A stretch of 64,000 bases of DNA from Saccharomycopsis crataegensis. Lineage: Eukaryota; Ascomycota; Saccharomycetes; Ascoideales; Saccharomycopsidaceae. How positions within the stretch are numbered: position 1 is the first letter of the stretch; each line of letters starts with the position of its first letter. This document shows, piece by piece, positions 18,719 to 28,719 of this stretch. The position numbers were made by a program, and so were the translations under genes. The notes beneath the pieces were generated by a model. That model saw nothing but the letters and a program-made list of their open reading frames with translations. It made no database searches and was not told the DNA's origin. The stretch is from the NCBI RefSeq assembly GCF_037102585.1, contig NW_027043829.1:1302001-1366000 (forward strand), written 5' to 3'.

Positions 18719-21301
18719 TCACATTTTTTCTTTTCTCTCAATGGAAATTCGCGCTTCGAAACATATCTTTCTATAGTAATCATTTAAGCTCATTTCCTCA
18801 CTGATTATTGTGCTATTAGTAAAACTGTATCTATCATTATATCTATCTGCCGGGCTAAGTCTGGCATATAAGAATCTGGCCTGGGATTTGTTTTCATCAG
18901 TTTCCACATATCTAGGCAAAACCAGCCTTTGAGGATCTCTGATGACTTGCAATACTTTAAGTTTTGAGTACCTTATCAACTGGAATATTTTGAGGAAATC
19001 CACTGTATCTATAAGATAAGCGATTGGATTCAAAGTGGATTGATTTTCAGATTGAGCTTTGAACTCTAGTAATGGCTGTTTAATATCGACATCAAGATCA
19101 ATACTAGAAAGATCTTTGTCACGCAATTTTGGATTGATTTCTTTTATGAATATATCTCTATAGTAAGAAATGGAACTGCCATAATGAATTAAGATATGAA
19201 AGAAATCATCAAATATGAAAATATTGTTATTTGAAATGCTTAAAGCATCGGCATCTAGCGGTATTGGAGTTAAGAAAATTTGCTCATATTTTAAAGCTGC
19301 GATGTCGAAATTAGTATCGGATGACACAATATTTGGAAAGCCATGCACCGAAACATTATATAATGAAGAATTAACAATTAATCTTGTAACCTTGGCATTA
19401 CTTTGTAAGAGAATATTATTGTAAAAACTGGTTTCGTCGGGCGTTATGTTGAATTTCCTCACAATATATGATTTCTTCAAATAATAAAAAAATTCTGGTA
19501 TCAAGTTAAATTTTGAGTTAAGTTCAATCAAACTGTTTTCAGTGATGAAATTGTGGAATTTTTCATTGCTCCAGACTGAGGTCGGCTCCTCAATCAACAC
19601 TCTTCCAAATTCCACAATCAAGTTTTTGAACATTAGATCAAGATCTTCATTCAAATCGTCATACTTCAAATTGAACAAATTATCATAAACTACTTTTTTT
19701 GCTAAGATGCCTAAATAAGCAACTTGATCAAAGCCTTCAGCTAATTCTGCAGGGGTGTGACCATTTTTCTTTTCAACCGTTATAATTTTCAAAAAATTCT
19801 CATCTCTATTCTTATATCTTAGCTTAAATTGAACATAGTAAAAATCATTTTTCAACCTCTTCTTCCCAATGAAATCTTCCTGTTGGAAAAATACTGTGAA
19901 ATTTGTGTCTTGAAAAGAATTAATAAGCCATGAGTTGGTTAATGATTCACCTATTCTCAAATCAGAGGCATACTGTGAATGGTTTTTTAATGATACTAAA
20001 GGACCAATTGCACCGTTAATCTTCAAATTACAACTGGTCAATATATCTAACCTTCCGTTGTAGTTTAGCCTGTTTTGAGATCCTGGAAACACTTTCAAAA
20101 AATTCTGCTTGAAAATATTGGTGTCGAAGCTATCAGATAAAATTAACCTCCCACCAGTCAAGTTACATAAATTCTGCATTTCAAATAAACCCGTTTCATC
20201 ATAATTGGCGCTGAATATATCAAATTTGATTGAGATATTGCAATTTTTGTTAAATGCTCGATGTTCTGAGTCAAGCCCATATAATAGCCCAACATTTGCA
20301 TAAATCAAATCGCTGTAGAACTTCACGGCATAATTCAATTGATTCAACTCAGAAAAACTTTCAACGATCACATTGTGATTTCTGAAATTGGACTTCAATG
20401 AAGGACTTATTATTTTCCCTGCGCCCGTAGTGCATGGACCCGAAATGAACACCAATACATTAACAATGAAGCTCAATTTGTTAGCCAAAATAGGCAAAAT
20501 TTCTAACTTCATAACTTTAACCAATTCCATGGCAATCTGGAGTGCTGTGCCAGTAATTCTTGTGTGTCTTTGTCCTTTTGGTTTTTCAATGTTAGTGGTA
20601 CTCAAATTATTCAATGATGACTGCAAGTTGGTTAGTTGAACTGAGTCGTTAAGATTGTACAAGTATTTATTGATTCTAAATCTGTCATAGCTTCCAGAAA
20701 ATAAGTTATTTCTCATGTTTTTTACATCAATTGGTGATTCTATATCAAATGCGTGAGGGATTCCGGTATCAGAATCATGGATCCTGATGGTTTTTGAGTC
20801 ATAAGTTATCACAATAACCACCGAGTTGGCGGGAAGAGCTGATACCGATTCCAAAATTGATGATTTCAATGAGCTGAGTTCGTCTTTTTCTGTCAAAAGG
20901 TCAATCATGTACATGTATACCTTTGTTTTTTGATTAAATATCATTCGAGGCTCCACAGTTGGACCGGGGATGATGGTGTCCAGCAAGAAGTCAAATGACC
21001 CATTATTTCTAAAGATATCAAGCAGCTCTTGGCTGATGTTATCGTTTATGCTGTTGATAGTTTTGCAAATGCAGCATGTCCAGGATCTCTTTTGGATGTT
21101 TATCTGGCAATATTTGTTCATAATAGCTTGACAGCCCAAGTTTATGCACTTGACATATCCGATCTGGTTCAAGGCCACTTTAATGGTATTTTCACAAGGG
21201 GATAAATGACACGCGACATGGCCTGTGTATGATTCTTGTAGCTTTGAGTAAGGGAACTTATTCCAGTTGAATCTGGTCTGCTGCTGTTTGTCAGCAGGCA
21301 T
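18719..21301 (-). CDS. NEL1: Divergent Sec23-family protein (Nel1-like GAP)
   Basis: Sec23 is the COPII coat subunit that activates GTP hydrolysis by Sar1. Nel1 is its paralogue that keeps GAP activity but does not enter the coat. The 860-residue protein has the Sec23 order: N-terminal FNWNKFPYSK, zinc finger CINLGCQAI...SWTCCIC, trunk (YMYMIDLLTEKDELSSLKSSI; FISGPCTTGAGK), beta-sandwich/helical part, and a gelsolin-like end with LPRYVETDENKSQARFLYARL. Arg809 in SQARF aligns with the catalytic arginine finger of yeast Sec23 (Arg722), so GAP chemistry seems retained. Overall identity to true Sec23 is low, especially in the N-terminal beta-barrel and after the gelsolin domain, so I call the paralogue, not SEC23. 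No second Sec23 gene lies in this window for comparison. Confidence 0.75.
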   Translation of the reverse strand: MPADKQQQTRFNWNKFPYSKLQESYTGHVACHLSPCENTIKVALNQIGYVKCINLGCQAIMNKYCQINIQKRSWTCCICKTINSINDNISQELLDIFRNNGSFDFLLDTIIPGPTVEPRMIFNQKTKVYMYMIDLLTEKDELSSLKSSILESVSALPANSVVIVITYDSKTIRIHDSDTGIPHAFDIESPIDVKNMRNNLFSGSYDRFRINKYLYNLNDSVQLTNLQSSLNNLSTTNIEKPKGQRHTRITGTALQIAMELVKVMKLEILPILANKLSFIVNVLVFISGPCTTGAGKIISPSLKSNFRNHNVIVESFSELNQLNYAVKFYSDLIYANVGLLYGLDSEHRAFNKNCNISIKFDIFSANYDETGLFEMQNLCNLTGGRLILSDSFDTNIFKQNFLKVFPGSQNRLNYNGRLDILTSCNLKINGAIGPLVSLKNHSQYASDLRIGESLTNSWLINSFQDTNFTVFFQQEDFIGKKRLKNDFYYVQFKLRYKNRDENFLKIITVEKKNGHTPAELAEGFDQVAYLGILAKKVVYDNLFNLKYDDLNEDLDLMFKNLIVEFGRVLIEEPTSVWSNEKFHNFITENSLIELNSKFNLIPEFFYYLKKSYIVRKFNITPDETSFYNNILLQSNAKVTRLIVNSSLYNVSVHGFPNIVSSDTNFDIAALKYEQIFLTPIPLDADALSISNNNIFIFDDFFHILIHYGSSISYYRDIFIKEINPKLRDKDLSSIDLDVDIKQPLLEFKAQSENQSTLNPIAYLIDTVDFLKIFQLIRYSKLKVLQVIRDPQRLVLPRYVETDENKSQARFLYARLSPADRYNDRYSFTNSTIISEEMSLNDYYRKICFEARISIERKEKM

Positions 21302-21638
21302 ATTCTGGTGAGGAGGGGGAGCTTAGATACGGTTTAATATGCTTATCTGGTCCGATTAACAAAGAAAAGGGTGTGCCAATTGTGGTGCTTTTTTGGGTGT
21401 GCGGTGGTTGGGCTGCTTTTAGTAATTATTTCACGTGATATTTTATCGTGGTGAAATTAGCAATTTATGTGCGGTGGAAGCGGTCGCTCGTTTCTTTTTT
21501 TTGCCATTGCTCCTCCCCTTATCTCTGCTAGGGCCGCCCGATCATCTCCTTCTCTTCCCTGCTCTTCCATCTGCCACCCAGCCTATCCAACTTCAACAAT
21601 TGCAAGCTACAACCAACCCCCAAACGAATACATTAACT
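21302..21638. promoter_or_regulatory. Divergent promoter of NEL1-like gene and TMC1
   Basis: Shared upstream region with a CACGTG at 21432-21437 in the context TTTCACGTGATA. The stretch nearest TMC1 is pyrimidine- and C-rich (21490-21600), as is common just upstream of yeast start codons. No other feature seen. Confidence 0.4.
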
Positions 21639-22400
21639 ATGAAGGTCGCTATAAAAACTACTTCTGGTGAATGTACGTCTTTTTTTCTCTCTCTTTCTGT
21701 TTTTCCCCCGGGCTTTATGGCATTCCGGTGCCGACCCCATATTAATTGCCACTGACTAACATGTGTTTTTATAGCTTACCAAATCACCATCCCAGATAGA
21801 TCTACCATAAAAGACTTGAAGCTTTTAGCTATCGTGGCCTCCAAATCTCTTAAGTCCACTGATTTAAACGTCTATAACTTATATTTCAAGGGTATAAAGT
21901 TGGATCTACTTGAAACAGTTTCTTATTACAGCATAAAAGATAATGACTTGATAATTATTGGTAGCAAGGTCCCTGAAGAAAACGTCAACACTATGGAAGC
22001 TGCTGCCAGATCTTTGTCTCTCGTCCATGATGAATCTTTAAACTCAGTGTCATCGCCGGATGCCCAGGATGCTCTAGATGATGTATCAAAAAAGGATGAC
22101 ATCGCCAGTGTCTGCATTCCACAGGTCGCCTCTCCAAAATCACCTAGATCCAAATCGCCAGTGAGCCAACCCACCATCGCAAAAAAGAAGAAGAATTCTA
22201 AAAAATGCAATTTTGCTAACTGTAATAATGCCTCGTTGAGAATTATTGGTAACTGTCTGGATTGTAACGGGAAATTCTGCGCAAAGCATAGGCTCTTGGA
22301 AAATCATTTATGCTCTGGGTTATCAAACTGCAAGAAGGCTGCCTTTACTAGAAATGCAAACAAGTTACACCAAGAGCAAACCATCAGCCTGAAGGTATAA
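21639..22400 (+). CDS. TMC1: Ubiquitin-like plus AN1 zinc-finger protein, one intron
   Basis: Two exons: 21639-21672 and 21775-22400, joined across a 102-nt intron with GTACGT donor, GACTAAC branch sequence (21754-21760) and TATAG acceptor. The 219-residue product begins MKVAIKTTSGESYQITIPD and continues as a ubiquitin-like fold to about residue 75 (LYFKGIKLDLLETVSYYSIKDND resembles the ubiquitin LIFAGKQLEDGRTLSDYNI stretch). A Ser-rich linker with SPKSPRSKSP follows, then an AN1 finger at 156-191: Cys156, Cys161, Cys172, Cys175, Cys180, His183, His189, Cys191. AN1 proteins of this kind work with the proteasome and Cdc48 under proteotoxic stress. It lies next to ETT1, the same adjacency as YOR052C (TMC1) and YOR051C (ETT1) in Saccharomyces, which supports the name. 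Confidence 0.82.
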
Positions 22401-23041
22401 TTATTATTTGTTTGCTCTAATCGTTAATTGCAAGCTAGTGTACTTTTTGCCTTATACCTTGCTGGTCGCAATTACCTTAGAATTCACATCAAAGCCATCA
22501 CCAAAATGATGATAAAAGTCCTCATGGAAAACAATTGGAGCAGTATTAGATTTACAATACTGCTTAATCATTTGTCATGCCAATCTCTTGCGACCTTGGA
22601 GGTTCCCCTTCATGAACTTTTTTTTTTGACTTACTAATTTACTATTTGGAAACTTTTTTTTTCTTTCTTGTTATCAATTTTTATGGTCTTGGTAGGGTTT
22701 AGGTCTTCTTTTATTATTATTATTATGACTATTATTTTTTTTTCTATAAGTTACTTTTCACTTTCTCGATATCCTTAATCTTCAATTAATTCTTCATTAC
22801 CGAAACGAGAGTTGCGTAATTTTGTTCGTTGCATCACATCTGCGCTGGCTGCAGGTGCCAGTCCCATGGGCTCATAGATGCATGAGAAGAGAAAAAAAGT
22901 TCAAAATTCCCAAAAAATTTTCGGTGGTACGATGATTTCTAAGAACATACAATTATTTGTGTTAATAAGTCCAAAAGTACCCAAGTAGGAGGCTTTTTCT
23001 TGTTTCATAAATACCTTTGTAACCTGTATTGATATTTCAAA
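22401..23041. other. Intergenic TMC1-ETT1 with a nested-stem region
   Basis: Longer than most spacers between co-directional genes here. The left half is less AT-rich and holds a set of nested inverted repeats (separate entry). The right half has T-tracts and ATT repeats (22706-22735) and serves as the ETT1 promoter. The 69-codon open frame in the left half shows no protein-like pattern. Confidence 0.5.
22464..22595. ncRNA. Candidate structured RNA, class unknown
   Basis: Three nested perfect pairings span 132 nt: GGTCGCAA (22464-22471) with TTGCGACC (22588-22595); AAATGAT (22504-22510) with ATCATTT (22567-22573); and AGCAGTAT (22539-22546) with ATACTGCT (22556-22563), the last closing a 9-nt loop. 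On the + strand a perfect C-box-like ATGATGA lies at 22505-22511, but I find no convincing D box. It does not match U1, U2, U4, U5 or U6 as I know them. A T11 run follows at about 22617. It could equally be a structured 3' UTR of TMC1. Strand is undecided. Confidence 0.35.
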
Positions 23042-24505
23042 ATGGCTAAGAGACCTTTGGGTTTGGGCAAGGCTCATGAAAAGAAGAACAAAAAGAAGAA
23101 GACCTCTAATGGAGAAGATTCCAAACACAGTTCTAAAGAGCAAACTCCGCAAAATGATGGCCAATTGATGATCAAATTGAACTCAGATATGAATGAGCTT
23201 GCTCAACTATGGGTCAACTATGTTAAAAAAAAGATTGCTAATGAAACCCAAGAAGAGGGTGACCAGAATGAACTCGTTTTAAACGGGATTATCCATGAAT
23301 GTGATAGAATTCTTAGAAAATCCCATAATCTTAAAGAAAACAAGGATTCTGTTAAAGATGATGAAGAGCTGATCATTGTTGATGGTCAGTTGTACGCTAT
23401 TTATGGTTTGGCGTTGGCTGAATTGGCCTACTTCCAATCCCAAGGAGAAGATGATGACGAGGAAGAAGAAAAAGAATTTGATGAAGAAGAGGAGAAAAAG
23501 AAGAATAGCGAACATGCAGCAAAGATCTCTGAATTTTTCACCGAAGCCTTGGACAGAATTGAAACTGGTTTTGACAAATTCCCTAAGGATAGAATTACTT
23601 TGAACTGGGCCAAAATTCAAATTTTAGCTAACAGAATTCCTTTACAATATATCTCCAGCATGACTTTGACTTCCAACAAAAAGAAATACCCTGATATCGA
23701 GAAGTTAGTTGACGAGTTGTTTTCATCATATCAAGATAACATGAAACTTGCCTCGAACCTAAGTTCAAAGAATGCTGGTGATGAATACAATGACTATGGG
23801 GTCTTTTTTGATTATCAACAATACCTTGTATTGGATACCATTGATGACTTGCTTGACATGATTGAGAATTTCGGTATGAATGATGATTTGAACGAAATAG
23901 ACAGTGATAATGAAGACGAAATCGAAACCTCTAACATTGAATTGACTAAGAAGCACCCGCTATTCGTTGTTAGAGACTGCATTCCTAGTTATGAGGATAA
24001 CTTGATTGAAAAATGCGAAAACTTTTTGGAGCATTTGCAAGCCTTGGACAAGCTGAAATTCAAGATCGATATTGAAAATTCCTGCCAAAATTCTGAATAC
24101 AAGCATAATTCCTTGGTCATCTTCTATTTACAAATTAATAAGAAATTGGGTGAGCTTTATTTAAGAAAAGCCGATGGTTCAGGTAAAGCCTATACCGATA
24201 TTGTTTATGGTGATGATCAAGATAGTGAGCCATCTGTACCAAAGAAAGAATTACAAAAATTGCAAAAAGAGGCGATCGCTAATTATAAAAAAGCCATTGA
24301 GCATATCAAAAAGATTGAAGACCCAGAAGATCCCCAAACATGGGTCAATATTGCAGAAGCAGAAATTTCTCTTGGTAATATTTATGATTTGGATAGTAAG
24401 GATCAAGAAACATTATATCAAAAGGCAGAAAAGAGATTGAAGAAGGCTAACAAGGCTACCAATGGGAAGTATGATCATATTTTGAAAAACTTGCTTGACG
24501 GTTAA
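23042..24505 (+). CDS. ETT1: Ett1, enhancer of translation termination
   Basis: Nuclear protein of the Ett1/Negr family that promotes stop-codon recognition, working with the Tpa1 dioxygenase. The 487-residue protein opens with the family's basic N-terminus MAKRPLGLGKAHEKKNKKKK, then alpha-helical TPR-like repeats (YAIYGLALAELAYF; EFFTEALDRIETGF; NWAKIQI). Two acidic insertions occur (about residues 135-155 and 280-295). The C-terminal TPR block contains AIANYKKAIEHIKKI and NIAEAEISLGNIYD. It is somewhat longer than the 412-residue Saccharomyces protein because of the acidic insertions. It lies directly downstream of TMC1 on the same strand, as in Saccharomyces. Confidence 0.9.
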   Translation: MAKRPLGLGKAHEKKNKKKKTSNGEDSKHSSKEQTPQNDGQLMIKLNSDMNELAQLWVNYVKKKIANETQEEGDQNELVLNGIIHECDRILRKSHNLKENKDSVKDDEELIIVDGQLYAIYGLALAELAYFQSQGEDDDEEEEKEFDEEEEKKKNSEHAAKISEFFTEALDRIETGFDKFPKDRITLNWAKIQILANRIPLQYISSMTLTSNKKKYPDIEKLVDELFSSYQDNMKLASNLSSKNAGDEYNDYGVFFDYQQYLVLDTIDDLLDMIENFGMNDDLNEIDSDNEDEIETSNIELTKKHPLFVVRDCIPSYEDNLIEKCENFLEHLQALDKLKFKIDIENSCQNSEYKHNSLVIFYLQINKKLGELYLRKADGSGKAYTDIVYGDDQDSEPSVPKKELQKLQKEAIANYKKAIEHIKKIEDPEDPQTWVNIAEAEISLGNIYDLDSKDQETLYQKAEKRLKKANKATNGKYDHILKNLLDG

Positions 24506-24746
24506 TTGGACTATGCCTTGTTATATTATGTTGTAGTATATAAAAATCTCCTTATTTGTATTTTTTTCAAATTAATACTTTATTTATAATAGACATACTG
24601 GATTTTAAAGGAATCGGCTTGTAAAGTACCTGCAGCACGGGTTACAGTATTTCCCCCGAGGACAAAAAAATGCTTTTTGACGGCGAAATTGTTGAGCCTA
24701 TCGGACGCTACTTTTAGGTCCCAACTTGTTGCGAAGTACGTTTATC

Positions 24747-26813
24747 ATGAGTTCTGAAGAGAAAGATAAAAAAATACTAGCTCATATTCCAAAGATTACC
24801 ACAAATGAAGCACCGATCGATTATAGGTCTTTTAGTATCAAGAACTTGTTTTTCGATCTTGTAGCTGTATTTTGTTACCTTATCACTCATATTTTTTTTA
24901 GAGAAGTCGAAGTTGTTGGGCTACAGAATGTTCCAAAGAAGGGACCAGTGATATTGGTTTGTGCCCCTCACTCAAACCAGTTCGTTGATGCCGCTATTGT
25001 CTTTACGCCAATCAAACAATTTCTTGGAAGAAACACCAGCGGTATCATTGCCGAAAGTTCCTATAAGCAGCGGTTTATGGGGATGTTGGCAAAACTCACA
25101 GATTCTATTCCTGTTCCAAGGGCTCAAGATAATTTGAAATTAGTTGAAGCTGGTAAGATCTATGTGAATAATTCCAACATTGATGGCGATTGTTTCACTA
25201 TCTTAAATGGCTTGGGTACAAGTTTCACAAAGTTTGAAGTATCGGGTATCATTGGATTGCCAAACAGCTTGGGGAACTATAAAATCAAAGAAATTATTAA
25301 TGACGAAGAGTTAATACTTGCGAGACCTATCACTAATCCTAAAGCAATTAGTTTGTTGGATAATGAAGAAGGTGTTGAATTCAAGTACTGTGATAAAGTT
25401 GATACTAACAAAACTTTCCAAAATGTCTTCAATCATTTATATAGACAAGGATTAATTGCCATTTGGCCAGAAGGCGGCAGTCATGATAGAACTGACTTAT
25501 TGCCTTTAAAACCCGGCGTGGCAATAATGGCCCTTGGATCTGTTGCAGCTATTACCAGGGATATCGATCCAGATGCAACCATTACAATTATACCTACTGG
25601 TCAATATTACTTTCACCCAAACAAGTTTAGATCAAGAGCAGTTTTGGAATTTGGACAGCCGATTATGGTTAATAAATCGCATGGTGATAAATACATCGAG
25701 GATCCAAGAGGTGCAGTAGGTGATCTTTTAAATACCATAAAGGAAGCTTTGCAAACTGTTACTATTACTGCCCCCGATAGAGAAACTTTGAGAACAATTC
25801 AGGCTATCAGAAGATTATATAAGACAAACTCTTCAAAGCCAATGAGCTTGGCTACGGTTAATGAAACCAACAGACGACTTCTTATTGGTTGGAAACATTA
25901 TAGATATCAGGAGCAAATTAAAACCTTGTTTAAATCTGTGCAAGATTATAACCATCTTATTTTCCAATTGGGTTTGAAAGATCATCAGATTAAAGAAAGA
26001 GATATTAACAGTAATAGAGTTAATACTCTTAAGGTTATAGCTAGCAGAATCTCCAAATTGGTTGTTTTTGGCACTTTAAGTTTACCTGGTGTTATCCTAT
26101 TTGCTCCTGTTTTCATTCTTGTGGGGATTTACTCAAAAAAGAAGCAGTATCAGGCTTTAAAGAACTCTTCTGTTAAAGTCAAGGCCATTGATGTGGTTGC
26201 TTCTTGGAAGGTTATTTCAGCCACAGTCACTGCTCCTACCTTTTATGTTCTCTACTCGATCATAGGAGTTCATTACATCAGATCCTACAATCTATTATTC
26301 GGTCTTCATAATTATGTTTTGCTATTTGTATCATGTTATTTACTTCTAGTATTCACAACTTATAGTGCCTATAGAATTGGGGAAGCCGGTATGGATATCA
26401 TTAAATCTTTACCTCCATTGTTTGTGCAGCTCATTAGCCAAAACTCCATGAATAAACTCAGACAATATCGAGAAAACTTGTCTAATAAAGTTACCAATGT
26501 ATGCAATGATTTGGGTCCAAATTTGTTCGACGATTTTGATAAGTTTTATGCTGTTGGTAAAAGCGACTCGGTCAATGATAGCAAAAAGGTTTCTATTAAT
26601 AGAGCGTCTATTAAAAGAATTCCTTCTCTCAGCAGCTTGTCCAATATTAATTTCTTTTCATGCGATGATCATTATGAAACTGACGCTACTGTTGAGACCG
26701 ATGATGATGATGCCCATAGTTTGGGTAGTTCGTTCCAGAATATTGAAAAAAGTTCTGTTTTGTTGAACACTGGCTCTGAATTACATTCCACTCACATCGA
26801 GAAAAGAGGCTAG
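24747..26813 (+). CDS. Glycerol-3-phosphate/dihydroxyacetone-phosphate acyltransferase (Gpt2/Sct1 family)
   Basis: ER enzyme that acylates glycerol-3-phosphate at sn-1, the first committed step of phospholipid and triacylglycerol synthesis. The start is the first true ATG (24747, MSSEEKDKK), giving 688 residues. Acyltransferase motif I is APHSNQFVD (about residues 73-81) and motif III WPEGGSHDRTDLLPLKPG (about 239-256). A hydrophobic segment precedes motif I (LFFDLVAVFCYLITHIFF), and three or four membrane segments follow at about 440-560. The Ser/Asp-rich tail fits the phosphorylated C-terminus of Sct1/Gpt2. The two Saccharomyces paralogues arose by genome duplication, so I cannot say which name fits and give none. 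Confidence 0.92.
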   Translation: MSSEEKDKKILAHIPKITTNEAPIDYRSFSIKNLFFDLVAVFCYLITHIFFREVEVVGLQNVPKKGPVILVCAPHSNQFVDAAIVFTPIKQFLGRNTSGIIAESSYKQRFMGMLAKLTDSIPVPRAQDNLKLVEAGKIYVNNSNIDGDCFTILNGLGTSFTKFEVSGIIGLPNSLGNYKIKEIINDEELILARPITNPKAISLLDNEEGVEFKYCDKVDTNKTFQNVFNHLYRQGLIAIWPEGGSHDRTDLLPLKPGVAIMALGSVAAITRDIDPDATITIIPTGQYYFHPNKFRSRAVLEFGQPIMVNKSHGDKYIEDPRGAVGDLLNTIKEALQTVTITAPDRETLRTIQAIRRLYKTNSSKPMSLATVNETNRRLLIGWKHYRYQEQIKTLFKSVQDYNHLIFQLGLKDHQIKERDINSNRVNTLKVIASRISKLVVFGTLSLPGVILFAPVFILVGIYSKKKQYQALKNSSVKVKAIDVVASWKVISATVTAPTFYVLYSIIGVHYIRSYNLLFGLHNYVLLFVSCYLLLVFTTYSAYRIGEAGMDIIKSLPPLFVQLISQNSMNKLRQYRENLSNKVTNVCNDLGPNLFDDFDKFYAVGKSDSVNDSKKVSINRASIKRIPSLSSLSNINFFSCDDHYETDATVETDDDDAHSLGSSFQNIEKSSVLLNTGSELHSTHIEKRG

Positions 26814-27099
26814 ACTTTTCTTCTCCTAAATCTATTCATTAATAATGATTTGAACTTACTTTAAATATTTTACTTCCCTCGTTTTAGTCAAATCCCATTT
26901 AAATATGATCATAAAATACACGATACCATACGACAATCTCTGTTTAATCTGTGGGTAACTTCCGGTATGCTTGGGTGTTCATATGCATGGATGTCTTGAG
27001 GTATGGGACCCACAAAAAAAAAAAAAAAATCAGAAGGCATAATAACGATAATAACAAACAATAAATTATCTCGAACTTTTATTAATAATTATTGGAGAA

Positions 27100-28719
27100 A
27101 TGTTTGGCTCAAATCAGCAGTCAGGAAGTAACTCGACAGTAACATCTTCTGCTGCTTCTCAGAAAATAGAAAAACCATGGTTCAAGGATAATTCGAATTC
27201 AAGAATACTACCGTTTTCAATTGTTCCAAGATCCATCAAATCAACAAAAAAACTTTCATCAAGCTCTACTTTGGGAGGTGATATTGGAGATGATGCTGAT
27301 GAAGACGAAGATGATGATGATGGCAGCAGTGACGAAGAGGGTGAAAACGAAAAGCTTGAAGTGAATAACAACAGTTTAGACAACCAAGTTAAGAAACTCT
27401 TGGTCGGTCCAGCCTCATCAGATTTTGGATCAAAGAAATTTAAACAGTTATCATTTACGAATAGAAATCCCTTGGATCCTTCGGCAAAGAATGCACATTT
27501 ACTTATTAACGATGTTGATGCGCCTCCGAGAGTTACTTTGAATGACATTTATAATGATACCGTTGGCTCTGATGATGACAATGATGATCACAATAATAAC
27601 AATAGTCATAATAATCCACAAAATGGGAGTCCTAATTCTAAGAGCGAAACAACCAATATCAAGCATAACCATGTGCTTCATGGACATAGCTCGGTGGATC
27701 CAGATTCATTCACTGCTTTTAATTCTAATTTCTTTGACAAGTTTTCAAAGAATCCAATAAGTAATACCAACTCCAGCGTTCTTAATTATCTATTAGACCA
27801 ACTGTCATCAGGTCAACCTGATTTCGAAAATCATTCTAGTTTGACTTCATCTAAACAAAATATTGCCAAGAAAAGTTCCACAGACATCTCAAATGGCAGT
27901 AAGGAAAAGTATTCGATTATTGTCTATGGTTATAAAGAATCGGATTCTATCCAGGTGATACAATATTTCAATAAGTTTGGCGAAATTCTTGAAAATTTTG
28001 AAGCGCTCAACAAAAAGAATGGACCATCCGGTTACAACTATATCTACGGGGGCTCAAGAAAGATACTACCGCTATATTTAGGGAATAGCTGGATTAAGTT
28101 GACATATGATAACCAGTCGTCTTATTTGAGATCATTGAAGGAAAATGATGCGGTTTTCAAAGATTATTTTATTTCAGTGGTCCCATTGACCACAAGTTTA
28201 TTGAATAGTTTAACCAATGGCTCTATGAAAATCGAAATCAAATATTTTGATTCCAATGATCCAAATAATGAAAAGCTAGACGCGCTTTTCCCTCATAGAT
28301 CGTCAAAGAAGCAGGAAGTTTCCGAAAAGAAGCAGGAAGGAGACGACTCAAACAATTTATCAAGTAAGACCAAGGAAGACAGAGGGAAAGTTTTATCATT
28401 TCTTGATAGCTACTTATCATCACCATCTCGTAATGTCTTCAATTTTATCAACCATAATGATTCAACTCCTTTCACAAACAGTAGGGAGCCTGAGGCAAGC
28501 AGCGAAGAGCCAAAACCTAAGAAGATGAAAAGTTCTTTTGAAAACACAGATCATAAATTACATATTATGAGCGGCAAACAGTTATTATTGGTGAAAAACA
28601 AAGCAAGCGGAGGAGCCAAAAAATTGAATATCAATTCGCCTACCAGTGGCAGTTCAAAGGGAAATGGGGATTGGTTTGAGAAGGGATTAGATTGGGCCTT
28701 TGGATTTGATAGTTTATGA
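27100..28719 (+). CDS. NUP53: Nucleoporin of the Nup53/Asm4 (Nup35) family
   Basis: Membrane-associated nuclear-pore protein that links the inner ring (Nup170/Nic96) to the pore membrane. 539 residues. The N-terminal half is disordered with MFGSNQQSG and acidic runs. The Nup35-type RRM lies at about residues 268-365: KYSIIVYGYKESDSIQVIQYFNKFG, then NSWIKLTYDNQSSYLRSL. The extreme C-terminus, GDWFEKGLDWAFGFDSL, is an amphipathic helix of the kind that inserts into the nuclear envelope in Nup53 and Asm4. The FG content is low. Nup53 and Asm4 are duplicates in Saccharomyces, so this probably represents the single ancestral gene. Confidence 0.87.
   Translation: MFGSNQQSGSNSTVTSSAASQKIEKPWFKDNSNSRILPFSIVPRSIKSTKKLSSSSTLGGDIGDDADEDEDDDDGSSDEEGENEKLEVNNNSLDNQVKKLLVGPASSDFGSKKFKQLSFTNRNPLDPSAKNAHLLINDVDAPPRVTLNDIYNDTVGSDDDNDDHNNNNSHNNPQNGSPNSKSETTNIKHNHVLHGHSSVDPDSFTAFNSNFFDKFSKNPISNTNSSVLNYLLDQLSSGQPDFENHSSLTSSKQNIAKKSSTDISNGSKEKYSIIVYGYKESDSIQVIQYFNKFGEILENFEALNKKNGPSGYNYIYGGSRKILPLYLGNSWIKLTYDNQSSYLRSLKENDAVFKDYFISVVPLTTSLLNSLTNGSMKIEIKYFDSNDPNNEKLDALFPHRSSKKQEVSEKKQEGDDSNNLSSKTKEDRGKVLSFLDSYLSSPSRNVFNFINHNDSTPFTNSREPEASSEEPKPKKMKSSFENTDHKLHIMSGKQLLLVKNKASGGAKKLNINSPTSGSSKGNGDWFEKGLDWAFGFDSL

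Noticed and set aside
22428-22637. 69-codon ORF downstream of TMC1
   Set aside because: Overlaps the inverted repeats, no protein-like pattern, no domain.
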